Positions 42,599 to 53,280 of a stretch of DNA of 64,000 bases are shown here, piece after piece (position 1 is the stretch's first letter; the number at the start of each line of letters is the position of its first letter). A program made the position numbers and the translations under genes. Source of the DNA: Lucinisca nassula (lineage: Eukaryota > Mollusca > Bivalvia > Lucinida > Lucinidae); assembly GCA_963580285.1 (NCBI GenBank), contig OY757020.1:98211497-98275496 (forward strand). Reading direction: 5' to 3'. Below the pieces are notes generated by a model. That model searched no databases. It saw nothing but the letters and a program-made list of their open reading frames with translations, and had not been told where the DNA came from.

Positions 42599-43275
42599 AT
42601 CTTCTTTCTTATGAATGTTTTCATTGCTCTTAAAGGAACTCATTTTTGATTTTAATTGTGAAGTTCGTCTCAAAGGTATGATTAGACTGCACACAAGCGC
42701 ACAATGGTCTACTTCACGTGCCACATACAGACATGCATTGTACGCATCCCTTCTAAGGTTTTTTTTTTTTTTTTCTAAATAGCCCAGTGGTGGCAAAAGG
42801 CTTCTGCGGTTAGCAGATACTGAGCACACGGCACTGACTTGCAGGATGATCAGTATTTACTTGTATCAATGACACACACATTTTGAGAACAGCATGGGAA
42901 ATATTTGCGAAATGTAGTCTAATTATTTTATATGATCATCCTCCATCTGTCGTTGTGATACCTTCAAATACAAGTACTTAATAACCTATAAATCTGTTCA
43001 TTGTGATCATCAGAGTCTATGCAGTTTGAAAAAGCCATCTTTTTTCTGAGCTTTTAATATCTGAACGTTGTAATTATTTTACAGCTGATACCTTCAAAGA
43101 CCTTATAACCTATAAATCTGTTAATTGTGGTCAGAATCTACACAGTTTGAAAAAGGCAATCTGTTTTCTGACCTATTATAGTGTTAACGAGCAAAGATAG
43201 CAAAGGCTGATCTTCGACAGAAAATATAATGTTCATGTACATATTAATAAAAGGATAAAAAAATTTGGTCGAAAC

Positions 43276-43610
43276 GACACTGCCGCAGGGGCCAAGCACC
43301 CATCTCCGCCAACTGACACTGCACCAGAATGCAACCTGTAGAAGAAGGCAAATGAGGACCGCCCACGACGGGCCCGAAGGGATGGCCACCCTAGCCCACC
43401 AAGCACACCGCCAACTCCACCTCGCCATCGCCTGCAGGCCCATCGAGCAGCTGTCCCCCGCATCCCCTCCACATGCCGAATCCGAGCCCCAACACAGGGA
43501 CGCAAACTGGCGCCGCACACCAAAGCTGAGGGCAAACCAACGCCCCACACACAACACCCCCTGCCCGCCGAGGTGCAAAAGCCGGCAGCGTTGATAAAAC
43601 TTCAGTGTCG
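43276..43610. other. GC-rich island with open frames on both strands
   Basis: Roughly 60 % GC in an AT-rich region, abutting the right arm's outer end. Plus frame 43265-43594 (HQAHRQLHLAIACRPIEQL) and minus frame 43233-43650 are both open, as GC-rich low-stop DNA often is. Composition alone does not support either as a gene. Possibly a fragment of a GC-rich mobile element. Confidence 0.4.
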
Positions 43611-44519
43611 AATCACACGTCATTAGTACCAATGACAGGATGAATGTCATTAAGTGTGCAGTCCTCGGGAGTCGGGATTGGGATGTTAACTGGAGGCCCC
43701 CTATGTAGTGTGCAGGTTAAAGAACCCTACCATAATTACATGATTACTGAGTAGGCTTTGATCCTGCAAAACTGGAGTGTATGTAATAAGTACACCGTCT
43801 GTGTCGCCTCCTGGGGTTAACAAAATCAGAAGAGCAATGTATCTCGTCTGGTACCGGAGGATCAGCCTTCGAGTCTGCCTGTCTGGTACCTGACGACCAG
43901 CCAATGAGTCTGCTCCTCCGGACAGCTAGCCAACCCACGAAGGAATGGTTAGACAGGGATTTTCCTACCCTTCATAATCAGGGTCCAGGGGCCGCTTGGT
44001 TTGGGGAAAAAAAGCTTGCTTATATTTAAAATTTGGAATTTAAATCAGCTGTAATTTTATCAATTTTGGTTCCATTTGCATGAAATTTTCCGCAAAATGA
44101 AGCACAAAATCGGAAATTGGGAAATTTGTTGTAAAATTGGGGTATATCTGTCTCTAAATTGGGAAAACTAGGGGCCGATTACCGGCCCCAAATTTGCACT
44201 AAGAAAATCCCTGCTAGATGTCCGGTAGTAAATTTTAGTCTCTCATTTCATATAGGGTATGAATGCTAAATAGCACTTGTGTCATTTTCGGGAGTACTGG
44301 ATGCTATATGTACACTGTAGTTCCTACTTTGAGACTACGTAAATGTCATTGAGGTTTTCCTCAACTGTCATCTTAAAAATAAGCACAGCCATATCGGTAA
44401 TGCATAAGATTGTCATAACAAATACAGTGCCTGCGATAATAAAAGATGTAGTCATGTTTAATTATTTCTAATATTATTACTATCAATGATATATTTGTAA
44501 GAAATTACCAACCAGTAAT
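43611..44519. other. Mostly unassigned; palindromic TACCGGA/GACGACCAG block
   Basis: 43850-43945 (CTGGTACCGGAGGATCAGCC, CCTGACGACCAGCCAATGAG) is related to 47740-47885. The remainder is not recognised. Confidence 0.45.
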
Positions 44520-44820
44520 ATTATACGCGATCGCTATTGACAGCCGGCTGTCACCAACGAAAGTTCGCGAACTTTCGCTGGTGACAGCCAGCTAAAATAT
44601 ACAGATGATATATTGATAAATAATTAAGTTATTCACTGATTTTAATTCTATTAATGTGCTTGAGAATAAATTTTTTATGGTTTTGAATATCAATATATGA
44701 ATTTTATCATTTTTAAATACTTGTATTTATTTTAGAAAGCTGGCTGTCACCAGCGAAAGTTCGCTGGAGACAGCCGGCTGTCTCCAGCGAACTTTCGCTG
44801 ATGACAGCCAGCTAAAATAT
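44520..44820. repeat. Palindromes of GCTGGCTGTCACCAGCGAAAG type
   Basis: Two long palindromes (44540-44595, 44738-44812) built from GACAGCC(G/A)GCT and AGCGAA(A/C)... words; related half at 46108-46147. These are likely ends or whole copies of a small foldback element. Confidence 0.75.
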
Positions 44821-44827
44821 ATATTTT

Positions 44828-45037
44828 TTTGTTTTGTTTCATTTGATGTTTAACGTCCCCCTTTACTAAAGGTCATTTTGAAGACGCTGCTTCCAATTTC
44901 ATGGGACTTTCAAGCCCTGCCGCCCAATAAAACCAATAGGGTTTATTCATGGATGGTCTGACTCGCACAGTTTGCCTGGGTAGGCTTAGATCCTCTAAGC
45001 GGTTTACCAGCTGCATGGAAGCATCATGCAGCCCATC
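44828..45037 (-). repeat. R-SINE, internally deleted
   Basis: TTTCATTTGATGTTTAACGT tail, CTTAGATCCTCTAAGCGGTT, then a jump to TGCATGGAAGCATCATGCAG. Confidence 0.85.
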
Positions 45038-45275
45038 AAATATATATATGGATGATATATAATTGACAAACAAGAGTTGTCAGAAGACAACATAGCTCCC
45101 CTTTGGGGGCCTAAGTTGGATGAGGGCAAGTTATCAAAAATGAAATTTTTCTTCTGTAAAAAGTCCAACAGACGGTAGCAATTAAAAGAGAAATCATATA
45201 GTACCCCTAAGAACCACTGAGGAAGAAATCTTGTTTTAAGTGTTTTTATTTGAAAAAAAAAAAAAAATAATAATA

Positions 45276-45573
45276 TACCGTATTCGCCCTAATTACCGCA
45301 CATGCTCCTATAAGCGCACTCCAAAGCTATTTTTGAAAAGGAAATGCATAAGCGCACACTTTAATGTAACCTCCCCTTGAAGCTCTCACAGTAAATCTAT
45401 AAAAAACTTACCAAGTATCCTTTTCCGTCCCATTAAATATCAGTATGCATCATCTCGGAAGCTATTGTTTTCATGTCAAGTGTGCGCTAATTAGGTAGAA
45501 TTTTCACCATGATTTTTTGACACGATTTTGAAAAAACTAAGGGCACGGTGCGGTAATTAGGGCGAATACGGTA
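45276..45573. mobile_element. TIR MITE (CCGTATTCGCCCTAATTACC ends)
   Basis: CCGTATTCGCCCTAATTACC near 45280 and its inverse GGTAATTAGGGCGAATACGG ending at ~45571, with TA at both borders. Internal GTGCGCTAATTAGGTAGA also partly mirrors the ends. A second copy begins at 63862. Confidence 0.88.
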
Positions 45574-46110
45574 ATAATAATTACAATTTTGTAGGCTTTG
45601 CCCCCGCCCCCAGAAAAGCAATTTTCTTATGAAAAAGAGATAAACAATCTGGGGTCTCTTTGTACTGGGGTAATGTGCTGGGGCCATGCCCTGCCCCTCC
45701 ACTTCATAAAAGGCACTATATCTCCGAAACCATTCAAATCAAATCCACACCTCACAAGCATATATACCTTATAAATATTCTTGTTCCTTATAATTATTAG
45801 ACACAGTCACACCAATGTAGGGTGTGGGGGGGCATTCCTCTACCCCCCACATCTCCACTTCATAAAAGTGCCTAATATCTTACCAAGCCCCTAAGCCATA
45901 ATTATGGGCTTTCCTAGGATCTGCTGGGGCCATGCCCCAACCCATCCATTGCTTAAAAAATCTCTGGAACCATACATATCCCAACCACTAAACCATATAT
46001 ATTCTTGTTCCTTATGATAAGACACATTCAGTGATAGCAACCTAGGGGTCTCACAGGTTGTGGCAGGGCCATAGCCCACCCCTCCACTTCACAAAAGGCC
46101 AACTATCTGA
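45574..46110. repeat. ~180-bp repeat units (CCATGCCCTGCCCCTCCACTT)
   Basis: GGGGCCATGCCC, CCACTTCATAAAAGGC, CTCCGAAACCATTC, and ATATATTCTTGTTCCTTATG recur at ~45680, ~45850 (diverged), ~45925 and ~46060. Related single units are at 50970-51090 and 63660-63800. Confidence 0.75.
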
Positions 46111-46290
46111 GAAACTAGCGAACTTTCGCTGGAGACAGCCGGCTGTCAAAGCCACTTCCATTATTACAATGTTATTAATCAAGTCATTTGGTATTGGCGC
46201 AGGTACAGGTCCGAGGTCTGAGGCCTTTGGCCTCAGGCCATTGCAGCTAACCAAGGACCTGTAACTGGGTCAATGCAAAATGACTTGATT
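46103..46290. repeat. Large imperfect palindrome
   Basis: TTATTAATCAAGTCATTTGG and AATGACTTGATTAATGAC are inverted around AGGTACAGGTCC...GGACCTGTAACT and GAGGCC TTTGGCCTC. Confidence 0.7.
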
Positions 46291-46545
46291 AATGACAATT
46301 TTATTAACTGACACAATTAAAAAACATGATTATTGATTTTTTGACCTCAGTTGATATTGGTTGACTTGGTGTTAATATAGATGACCTCATATCAATGCAG
46401 GATAGTCAATTAATAAAACTTGATATTTCTTATAAGTTTGTATAGTTTACCTTTCCTTTCTTTATGTAACTGCGACTTGAATGTAACAAAACGGTAACAG
46501 AACAGTTGATCTAAGCATCGCAAAAAAAAAAACTAATTGCAATTG
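46291..46545. other. No recognisable feature
   Basis: AT-rich spacer before the LINE fragment. Confidence 0.5.
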
Positions 46546-46985
46546 AGTGCTTTAAAAACCTCCAACGTCTCCAGCGGAATGACAGGGCATTATGATCAGA
46601 CAGATCTGCAATGTCAATTTAAGCCACAGGACACTGTCACCATCAGGTCCAGTGAGTTACTTGAGCGTTTTGGCATTGAGGACCTGGACCTGATCCTGAA
46701 AGAGAGAAGGCTCCACTGGTATGGACATGTGGAACGCTCCAACGGTGCAGTCAGGACTGCCTGTGACATACAGGTACATTGTAGGTGGAAAGCGGCAGCC
46801 TGGAAGGCCCAAGATGACCTGGAAGCAGCTGACAGAAAGAGATTGAAGAGAATGGAAGCTCCCGGCTATCGATCCTTATTATAGACAGGCCTAGAGATCT
46901 GGTGTAAGATCTGCCAGCGTGCAAAGCCAGCTACCTGGAAGGGGGCCACTTATGTGGACGTTGCCCCTGTACCTGCACGTTAATC
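46546..46985 (+). pseudogene. 3' end of a second non-LTR retrotransposon ORF
   Basis: The frame RSSELLERFGIEDLDLILKE, RRLHWYGHVERSNGAVRTA is the characteristic post-RT C-terminal segment of many animal LINE polymerases. Further on, DDLEAADRKRLKRMEA corresponds to the family's TWKQLTERD-like stretch after a frameshift. The 3' part (GATGTGGACGTTGCCCCTGT-like, ~46950) continues out of frame. RT core is absent, so this is a 5'-truncated dead copy from a different clade than the 36.6-40.7 kb LINE. Confidence 0.85.
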
Positions 46986-47890
46986 AAAAATCCGTTGATG
47001 ATGATGAAAAATCCTAAAAACAATACGGATCTTAATGACTTGCAGTTGTACTCCTAAGATTTTAACAAATTTGTTTTGCAATCCAGCAATGAGTCCAAAA
47101 GGTGCTGATGGAATAGCAAACAGTGTAGGCCCTGTGTCAGAAGCAGTCTGATCTGGGACTGCATTGTTTGCTGAAGCCTATCTCTCCCAATACATAGGAT
47201 CATTACGGTAACTGCTCGTCTCATCATGTTTCGGATACATTGAAAGAGTCATTCCCTATGTGTGCCCTGCTAACAAGATAATTGCCCCCAATTAATATTC
47301 CTTTGTATCTGTTGAACTGATAGGTTAAATAAATATGCTTGATGTCCAAGAAATTTAATTTGAACATGTTGAATAATCTATCACTATTTAATAACAAGGT
47401 CAACATCGCACATACATTTTCAGATTTTAATAATGAAAATTATGATATACAGATAGAAATAATAACATTGACAATAAAAGAATAAAATAATAATAATAAT
47501 TTCAACTGTGACACCGTGCCTGGACAAAGCTTTTGTACAACAAACTACTGCATCAGGGTCAATTATAGTTATGTCCTTGACAGAAATTAAGTGAAAAAAA
47601 AATGGCGACAAACTGGTAGGTGATAAGAATACAGTTAGAGTAAATTAGAAAATATTTTCATTACATCATAAAGTGGGTAATATTATTTGGAATGCAATTT
47701 CACTGCCTACCCTATGGAATATGAGAGACATAAATTCACTACCGGACGGCGAGCCATTCCTACATGGGTTGGCTAGCCCTGTGGTACCGGAAGAGCAGGC
47801 TCCTTGACTGGTCGTCCAGTCTTCGACGGGCAGGCTCATTCTAAGACTGGTCGTCCAGTACCGGACGGCTAGCCACTGCCATCTATCTGT
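46986..47890. other. Unassigned, with a PAL copy and a palindromic block
   Basis: A PAL remnant lies at ~47118-47178 (GCAAACAGTGTAGGCCCTGT, CTGATCTGGGACTGCATTG). 47740-47885 has TACCGGACGGCTAGCC, GACTGGTCGTCCAGT and GTACCGGAAGAGCAGGCT words in both orientations, related to 43.85 kb. Confidence 0.55.
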
Positions 47891-47894
47891 CTAT

Positions 47895-48105
47895 GTTTGT
47901 TTTGTTTGAATAAATGTTAAGCTTTCCCATTGACACTATTTCGGTTATTTTGGAGACGTTAGTTCCAATTTTGTGGGACTTTTACCCGACACTGAGATGA
48001 AATTACATCTCTAGCCCAGTGGCATAATGAAACCAAGAAGGAATTACCCATTGGAGGGTCTGATTCTGACCCGCACCACTTTGCCTGGGCAGGCTTAGTC
48101 CTAAA
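47895..48105 (-). repeat. R-SINE, head lost
   Basis: AATGTTAAGCTTTCCCATTG tail variant to GGGCAGGCTTAGTCCTAAAC. A fragment of T3 body (48160-48215) follows poly(T). Confidence 0.8.
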
Positions 48106-48387
48106 CGAATGGGTTTTTTTTTGGTACTCAGGTGTTTTTTTTTTTGTTTTTTTTACAGTCCTTTCAAGATTGTTTCACTCATATCAAGCTGATCATTAAT
48201 CAGAGTTTTCACTGAGTTGTTGGGTATTGTAATTGCAATATCTGCTGACGAAACGCATATCATGAAGCAGTTTGACGATACGATTACGATACAGCAAACA
48301 TAGTAATTTGATGGAGATGAGGTGAAAACTTTTGCTGGTTTTGCTTAAATTTGTGACTTAAAAATAAGTTTCTATTTTCACTTTTAT

Positions 48388-50010
48388 TAGCTCACCTGTC
48401 ACATAGTGACGGGGTGAGCTTTTGGGATCACTTTTCGTCCGTCGTGCGTCCGTCCGTGTGCCCGTTCCTGCGTGCGTGCGTAAACTTCTTCTTCAAGCGA
48501 CATCTCTTCCTAAACCACTGATCAGATTTTGACCAAATTTCACAAGAATGATCCTTAGGTGGTCCCCTTTCAAAGTTGTTCAAATGGTTCCGGTCCATTG
48601 CACATCTAGGTCAAAGGAGCCAAAAATAGATTTTTTTCACCGGAAACTTAAAAAATTTTCTTCTCTGAAACCACAAGGCCCAGGTCTTTGATATTTGGTA
48701 TGAAGCTTCATCTAGTGGACCCCTACCAAGATTGTTCAAATTATAGTGCTGCGGCCAAAAACGCCCCTGCCCCAGGGCCCTTTGGTTTTTACATGGGCTT
48801 ATATAGGGAAAATCTTTAAAAATCTTCTTCTCTGAAACCGCAAGGCTCAGGTCTTTGACATTTGGTATGAAGCTGCATCTGGTGGACCCCTACCAAGATT
48901 GTTCAAATTATAGTGCTGGGGCCACAAATGCCCCAGCCCCCGGGCCCTTTGGTTTTACAAAGGATAATACAGGGACAACCTTTAAAAATCTTCTTCTCTG
49001 AAACTGCAAGGCCCAGGTCTTTGATATTTGGTATGAAGCTTCATCTAGTGGACCCCTACCAAGATTGTTCAAATTATAGTCCTGGGCCAAAAATGTCCCA
49101 GCCCTGGGACCCTTTGGCTTTACATCGGCTTATGATCATTGATAGGGAAAATCTTTAAAAATCTTCTTCTAAAACCGCAAGGCGACTTTGATATTTGGTA
49201 TGAAGCTTCATCTAGTGGACCCCTACCAAGATTGTTCAAATTGTAGTGCTGGGGCAAAAATGCCCCCGCTCAAGGGCCCTTTTGTTTTACATAGACTTAT
49301 AAAGGGAAATCTTTAAAAATCATCTTCTCTGAAACCACAAGGCCTAAGTCTTTGATATTTGGTGTGAAGCTACATCTAGTGGACCTTTACCAAGATTGTT
49401 CAAATTATAGCCTGAGAACAAATATGCCTCGCCTCAGGCCCTTTGGTTTTACATAGACTTATATTGGGAAAATATTTAAAAATCTTCTTCTCTGAAACCG
49501 CAAAGCCCAGGTCTTTGAAATTTGGTATGACTCTTCATCTAGTGGATCCCTACCAAGATTGTCCAAATTATAGTGCTGGTGCCAAAAATGCCCCCCTCTC
49601 AGGGGCCCTTTGCTTTTACATATAGACTTATAACTTGGGAAATCTTTAAAAATCATCTTCTCTGAAACCACAAGGCCTAGGTCTTTGATATTTGGTGTGA
49701 AGCTACATCTAGTCGACCTTTACCAAGATTGTTCAAATTATAGCCCTGAGACCATATATGTCTAGTGGACCGCTAGTGGGGCCCAATGGGTTTACATAGC
49801 CTAATATAGACAAAATATAAATCTAAAAGATCTTCTTGACTGAAACCAGATAGCCCAGTGGTATTCAATATTTGAGTTACATAGGGAAAACCTTTAAAAA
49901 TCATCTTGTCTGAAACCAGAAGGCCCAGGTCTTTGATATTTGTCATGAAGCTAGTAGTCTTCTACCAAGATTGTTCAAACTATAGCCCTAGTGCCAAAAA
50001 TGGCCCAGGG
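48388..50010. repeat. Leader plus eight ~167-bp tandem units
   Basis: The leader has a hairpin (AGCTCACCTGTCACATAGTG ... GGTGAGCT, 48389-48420) and CGTCCGTCGTGCGTCCGTCC. TTCAAATTATAG-type anchors follow near 48735, 48903, 49069, 49228, 49398, 49564, 49733 and 49976. Same unit as 28.7-29.6 kb: CTTCATCTAGTGGACCCCTA, CCAAGATTGTTC, CTCTGAAACC(A/G)CAAGGC. Many short frames here are artefacts of the array. Confidence 0.9.
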
Positions 50011-50749
50011 GCCGGAGCTCACTGTGTTTACATATAGGTATACAGTCGACGCTCGATATCTCGAACCTCACGGGACGGGATAAAAAAGTCCGAGCTATCC
50101 ATAGTACGAGATAACCAAAGTGTGAAGTCACATGTATATCAGAGCCCATTATTTGCCGTGACATGCTTGGTATTCTTGTATCTAGTGTAATAGCACTTAC
50201 ATGCACAGCTTATGAGTTTTTAAAAATTGATTATGATAGTAATGGTCTAGCGATCTTAAAAGATTTCTGCATACATGTATTTGGGCATCCAAATAAGCTA
50301 AAAATAGATATGTACTTAAATGGACTGGCTCCCTGCTTGTGAATGCAATGCTTATATCACATTTCAGCAGTACATGCTATACGTCATGCGGTAGTCCCTC
50401 GTATTGATAAAAGCAGTTTAGGCCCTGCCGAGAAAGCTGGTCATGAGCCTTCGGACAAGGGACAGTACTCAGTTTTGACACTAATGTCAGAGGAGTACGT
50501 AAAATATATATTCTTGTTCCTTATGCTAAGACACATTTAGTGACACCAAGCTGCGGTTCCCCTGGGATGCACTGTGGCTATGGCTGGCTAATCGGAGCTT
50601 AAAAGACAATTGATTATCAGTCCTTACATTGTGATCGATAATCGATTAGTTTCCACTGAAGATTTGACCATAATTTTACCTGTCTGGCTTTGTCTGAGCA
50701 CGACTCTCAGCATATGTTGTATTTTACCATAAGAATATATTTGAACAGA
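50011..50749. other. No recognisable gene
   Basis: The 65-codon frame 50343-50540 shows no domain. 50480-50540 contains an ATATATTCTTGTTCCTTATG unit. Confidence 0.45.
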
Positions 50750-50830
50750 CAGGCCTGGGCAAACAGTGTAGACCCAGATGAGACGCCGCAAAATGCGTCG
50801 TCTCATCAGGGCCTGCACTGTTTGCCACTG
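50750..50830. repeat. PAL palindromic MITE, well preserved
   Basis: GGGCAAACAGTGTAGACCCA, GATGAGACGCCGC, GCGTCGTCTCATCAGGG, CCTGCACTGTTTGCC form one continuous hairpin; a good family reference. Confidence 0.85.
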
Positions 50831-51544
50831 ATCCAGCGATTTTAGGCACAGCTTTGAGTAGTAAATTGTACTTATCAAATAATAGATTACAAACAAATCA
50901 GTACTGATAATCATTCTTGTGGAATTTATTGATCACTCACTCAATTATCTGATTAATCGTGCCAGCCTTAACTGTGGCCCTGCCCCACCCCCTCGACTTC
51001 ATAAAAGGCCATATATCTCAGAAACCATTCAGATCCCCACCCCTAAACCATATATATTCTTGTTCCTTATGATAAGACGCATTCAGTGATAACCAATCTA
51101 GTTTTGGAAATAGGGATTGAATGAAATACTATACACATTGTTGATGGTTTCCAGGATTGTTCTTTTTTTTAGATTTTATCTCTTTTGGTCTGCTCCTACA
51201 TGTAACTGCACCCACCTTCCTCAGACAAAGCCCAGAGGGCAGGGCCCAGATCATAACTAAGCTTTAAACAACCCTTGCTTTCATCCTGTTTCATCAGAGC
51301 CTACACTATCAAACACCAAATGTCTAGAGTTTTGTATAACAGAATAGCTAAAGTGGAAAGTATTTTGTCCACTTTCCCTCTATCGTTCCTCTACTTAACA
51401 GAGCTATTTAGGGTTCCTGTTAAAACTTTTCCCATGTGATAAGATGAAGAATGGGCGAATATTGCCACAAAAATAAATGGAAAATATACTTAAATAATCT
51501 CTTTAGAAATCATATTGCTCTATAAGGCTAAACCTTTTTTTTGG
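50831..51544. other. Unassigned, with one ~180-bp array unit
   Basis: 50970-51090 matches the 45.7-46.1 kb unit. No gene recognised elsewhere. Confidence 0.45.
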
Positions 51545-51890
51545 CTTTGGTTTTACAGCCCCCTTAAGATGATTTCACTACTTATATCAAGCCAATCGTT
51601 AATCAGAGTTGGGCGAAAACAGGACAACCCAGAGAAAATCCACCTGACATTCCATTGCAGAACTTGGCATCTCGTCTGTGACCCAAGCCAGGCTCGGTGA
51701 GACTAAACTAATGATTAAGAGTCAGCACTCTTATCCACTAGGCCACAGAGTGGGCAACAACCGGAGGATCCAAAGAAAAACCACATGACCTGATGCAGAA
51801 CCTAAATTTGTGTCTCACATATGACTCAAGCGAGGCTAGAACCACAACAGTGAAAGACCTAATGATTAAGAGTCAGAGCTCACTAGGCTA
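51545..51890 (-). repeat. Two T3 SINE copies in tandem
   Basis: 51545-51757 is a near-full minus copy (GGCCTAGTGGATAAGAGTGC head when reversed). 51762-51890 is a partial, more diverged copy in the same orientation. Confidence 0.8.
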
Positions 51891-52464
51891 AGACTTTATC
51901 CCAAATACTAATTGACTCTTTGATTGGGCATATACATGTAGTTTTTCGGTTTTCCGTACGTGGGTTCATGGGTACATGCATGCGTGCGTCCGAATATACG
52001 TCCTTCTGTACGAAAGTGTGTACGTACGTACTCTTGTTAGACTCGGGTTAAGGTTTTTGTACCAGGTAGAGCCTGAATTTTGAAGATATTATATTTTCCA
52101 AACCATGCGATGGACTTGGTTCATATTTAGTATGATGATAGATATAGGTCCAACGTTTTATTCAGCACTACCTCCAGCCATACACATGACCTCAATGTCA
52201 AGGTCACAGACTTAGAAATTTTAAATGTTTAAGACACAGGTTAAGGTATTTGTACTAGGTAAAACTTGAGCTCATATTTTCCACACCATGTGATGAATTT
52301 GGTTCATATTTGATATTATGATAGATATAGGTCCAATGTTTTATTCAGCAATATCCCCCACCCAAACCAATGACCTCAAGGTCAAGGTCACAGACTTTGA
52401 ATTTTTTTTATGTTTAGACTCGGGTAAAGGTATTTGTACCAGGGAGAACCTAAACTTTTATGAT

Positions 52465-52773
52465 GTTTTGTTTGTTTGTATTGGAGTTTAACAGTCCAGT
52501 CAACACTATTTATGTCATTTTTGAGCCGGTCAGTTTACCTATCAACACTTTCCTGAGCAGGCTTATACGTAAGCGGTTAACCAGTACAGTGCACATTCTT
52601 TCGCCAGAAACTGACAACTGCCTTTCTTGAATCAGCGGAAGGGAGAGAATGACCGTAGAAAAGATTTCATGATCAATCTCCACGAAAGAATGTTGCCGAC
52701 CCCTGTGGGAGTCGAACCCGCGTCCATCTGATCACCAGTAAGAAGCGCATCTGACTGAGCCACTGAGGCCGGC
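52465..52773 (-). repeat. T1 SINE, full length, 13-bp TSD
   Basis: AAACTTTTATGAT at 52452-52464 and 52774-52786. Head at the right side (GCCGGCCTCAGTGGCTCAGT reversed), tail TTGTTTGTATTGGAGTTTAA at the left. Slightly more diverged than the 14.9 and 30.5 kb copies. Confidence 0.97.
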
Positions 52774-53280
52774 AAACTTTTATGATTCATTTGGTTCATA
52801 TTTAGTTTGCTAATAGATACAGGTCCGAAATTTTAGTCAGTAATACCCCCACCCATGCCTATGACTTCAAGGTCAAGGTCACAGACTTAGAAATCTTTAA
52901 CATTATTTTTTTAAGAGTTCATATGATGGATTGGGTTTATATTTGGTATTATAATAGATACAGGTCCAACATGACATACAGCAATACCCTACCTACAATG
53001 TATGCACGTGACCTCGAGGTCAAGGTCATAGACATAGAAATTTTTATGCTCCCCGCTTTGTCTGTCTGTCCGACCGCCAGTCCGTCCGTAATACTCTTTA
53101 TCTCTTAAAGTATTAAAGGTATTTAAGTGAAACTTGATATACTGATAGAGGGCGATGAGGGGAATCAGAGAATACAAGAACCATAACCCGGTCACCAGTA
53201 TTTATGGTGTTACTTCCCTAATTAAAAGCTTGCCCGGAGCATACAGAAAGGAAGTAAGTGAAACTTTATACAATGAAAGA

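Larger units (their letters stand above)
41871..42657 (+). mobile_element. Candidate animal retrozyme: two 383-bp hammerhead units plus 21 bp
   Basis: Units 41871-42253 and 42254-42636 differ at two positions (41948 C vs 42331 T; 42115 G vs 42498 T) and are followed by the first 21 bp of a third (42637-42657). Each contains a full type I hammerhead ribozyme. No coding frame spans the unit. The homologous opposite arm has no insert at ~35,080 (rc GGTTTG joining TGCGGTTCTTCTC), which defines the 787-bp insertion. Retrozymes are non-autonomous retroelements with tandem type I hammerheads that yield circular RNAs. The near-identity of the units against the diverged arms implies recent arrival. 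A long TSD was not seen. Confidence 0.85.
40790..43275 (-). repeat. Long inverted repeat, right arm
   Basis: Reverse-complement partner of 34,200-36,030. It differs by two extra blocks: ~185 bp at 41,155-41,340 holding the zinc-finger exon, and 787 bp at 41,871-42,657 holding the ribozyme dimer. Outer end TTTGGTCGAAACGACA matches the GGTCGTTTCGGCC edge of the left arm. Confidence 0.85.

Noticed and set aside
34200..43275. DIRS-type or Polinton-type element
   Set aside because: No tyrosine recombinase, integrase or protein-primed polymerase motif. The reverse transcriptase inside is a nested CR1/Jockey-type LINE with its own limits.
43138..43650. 170-codon Trp/Cys-rich minus frame and the opposite plus frame
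   Set aside because: Both strands are open because the stretch is GC-rich; no recognisable domain. Kept only as a GC-rich island.
48388..50010. Clusters of short Pro-rich frames as genes
   Set aside because: The same peptide recurs in every unit of the ~167-bp array, so the frames are array shadows.
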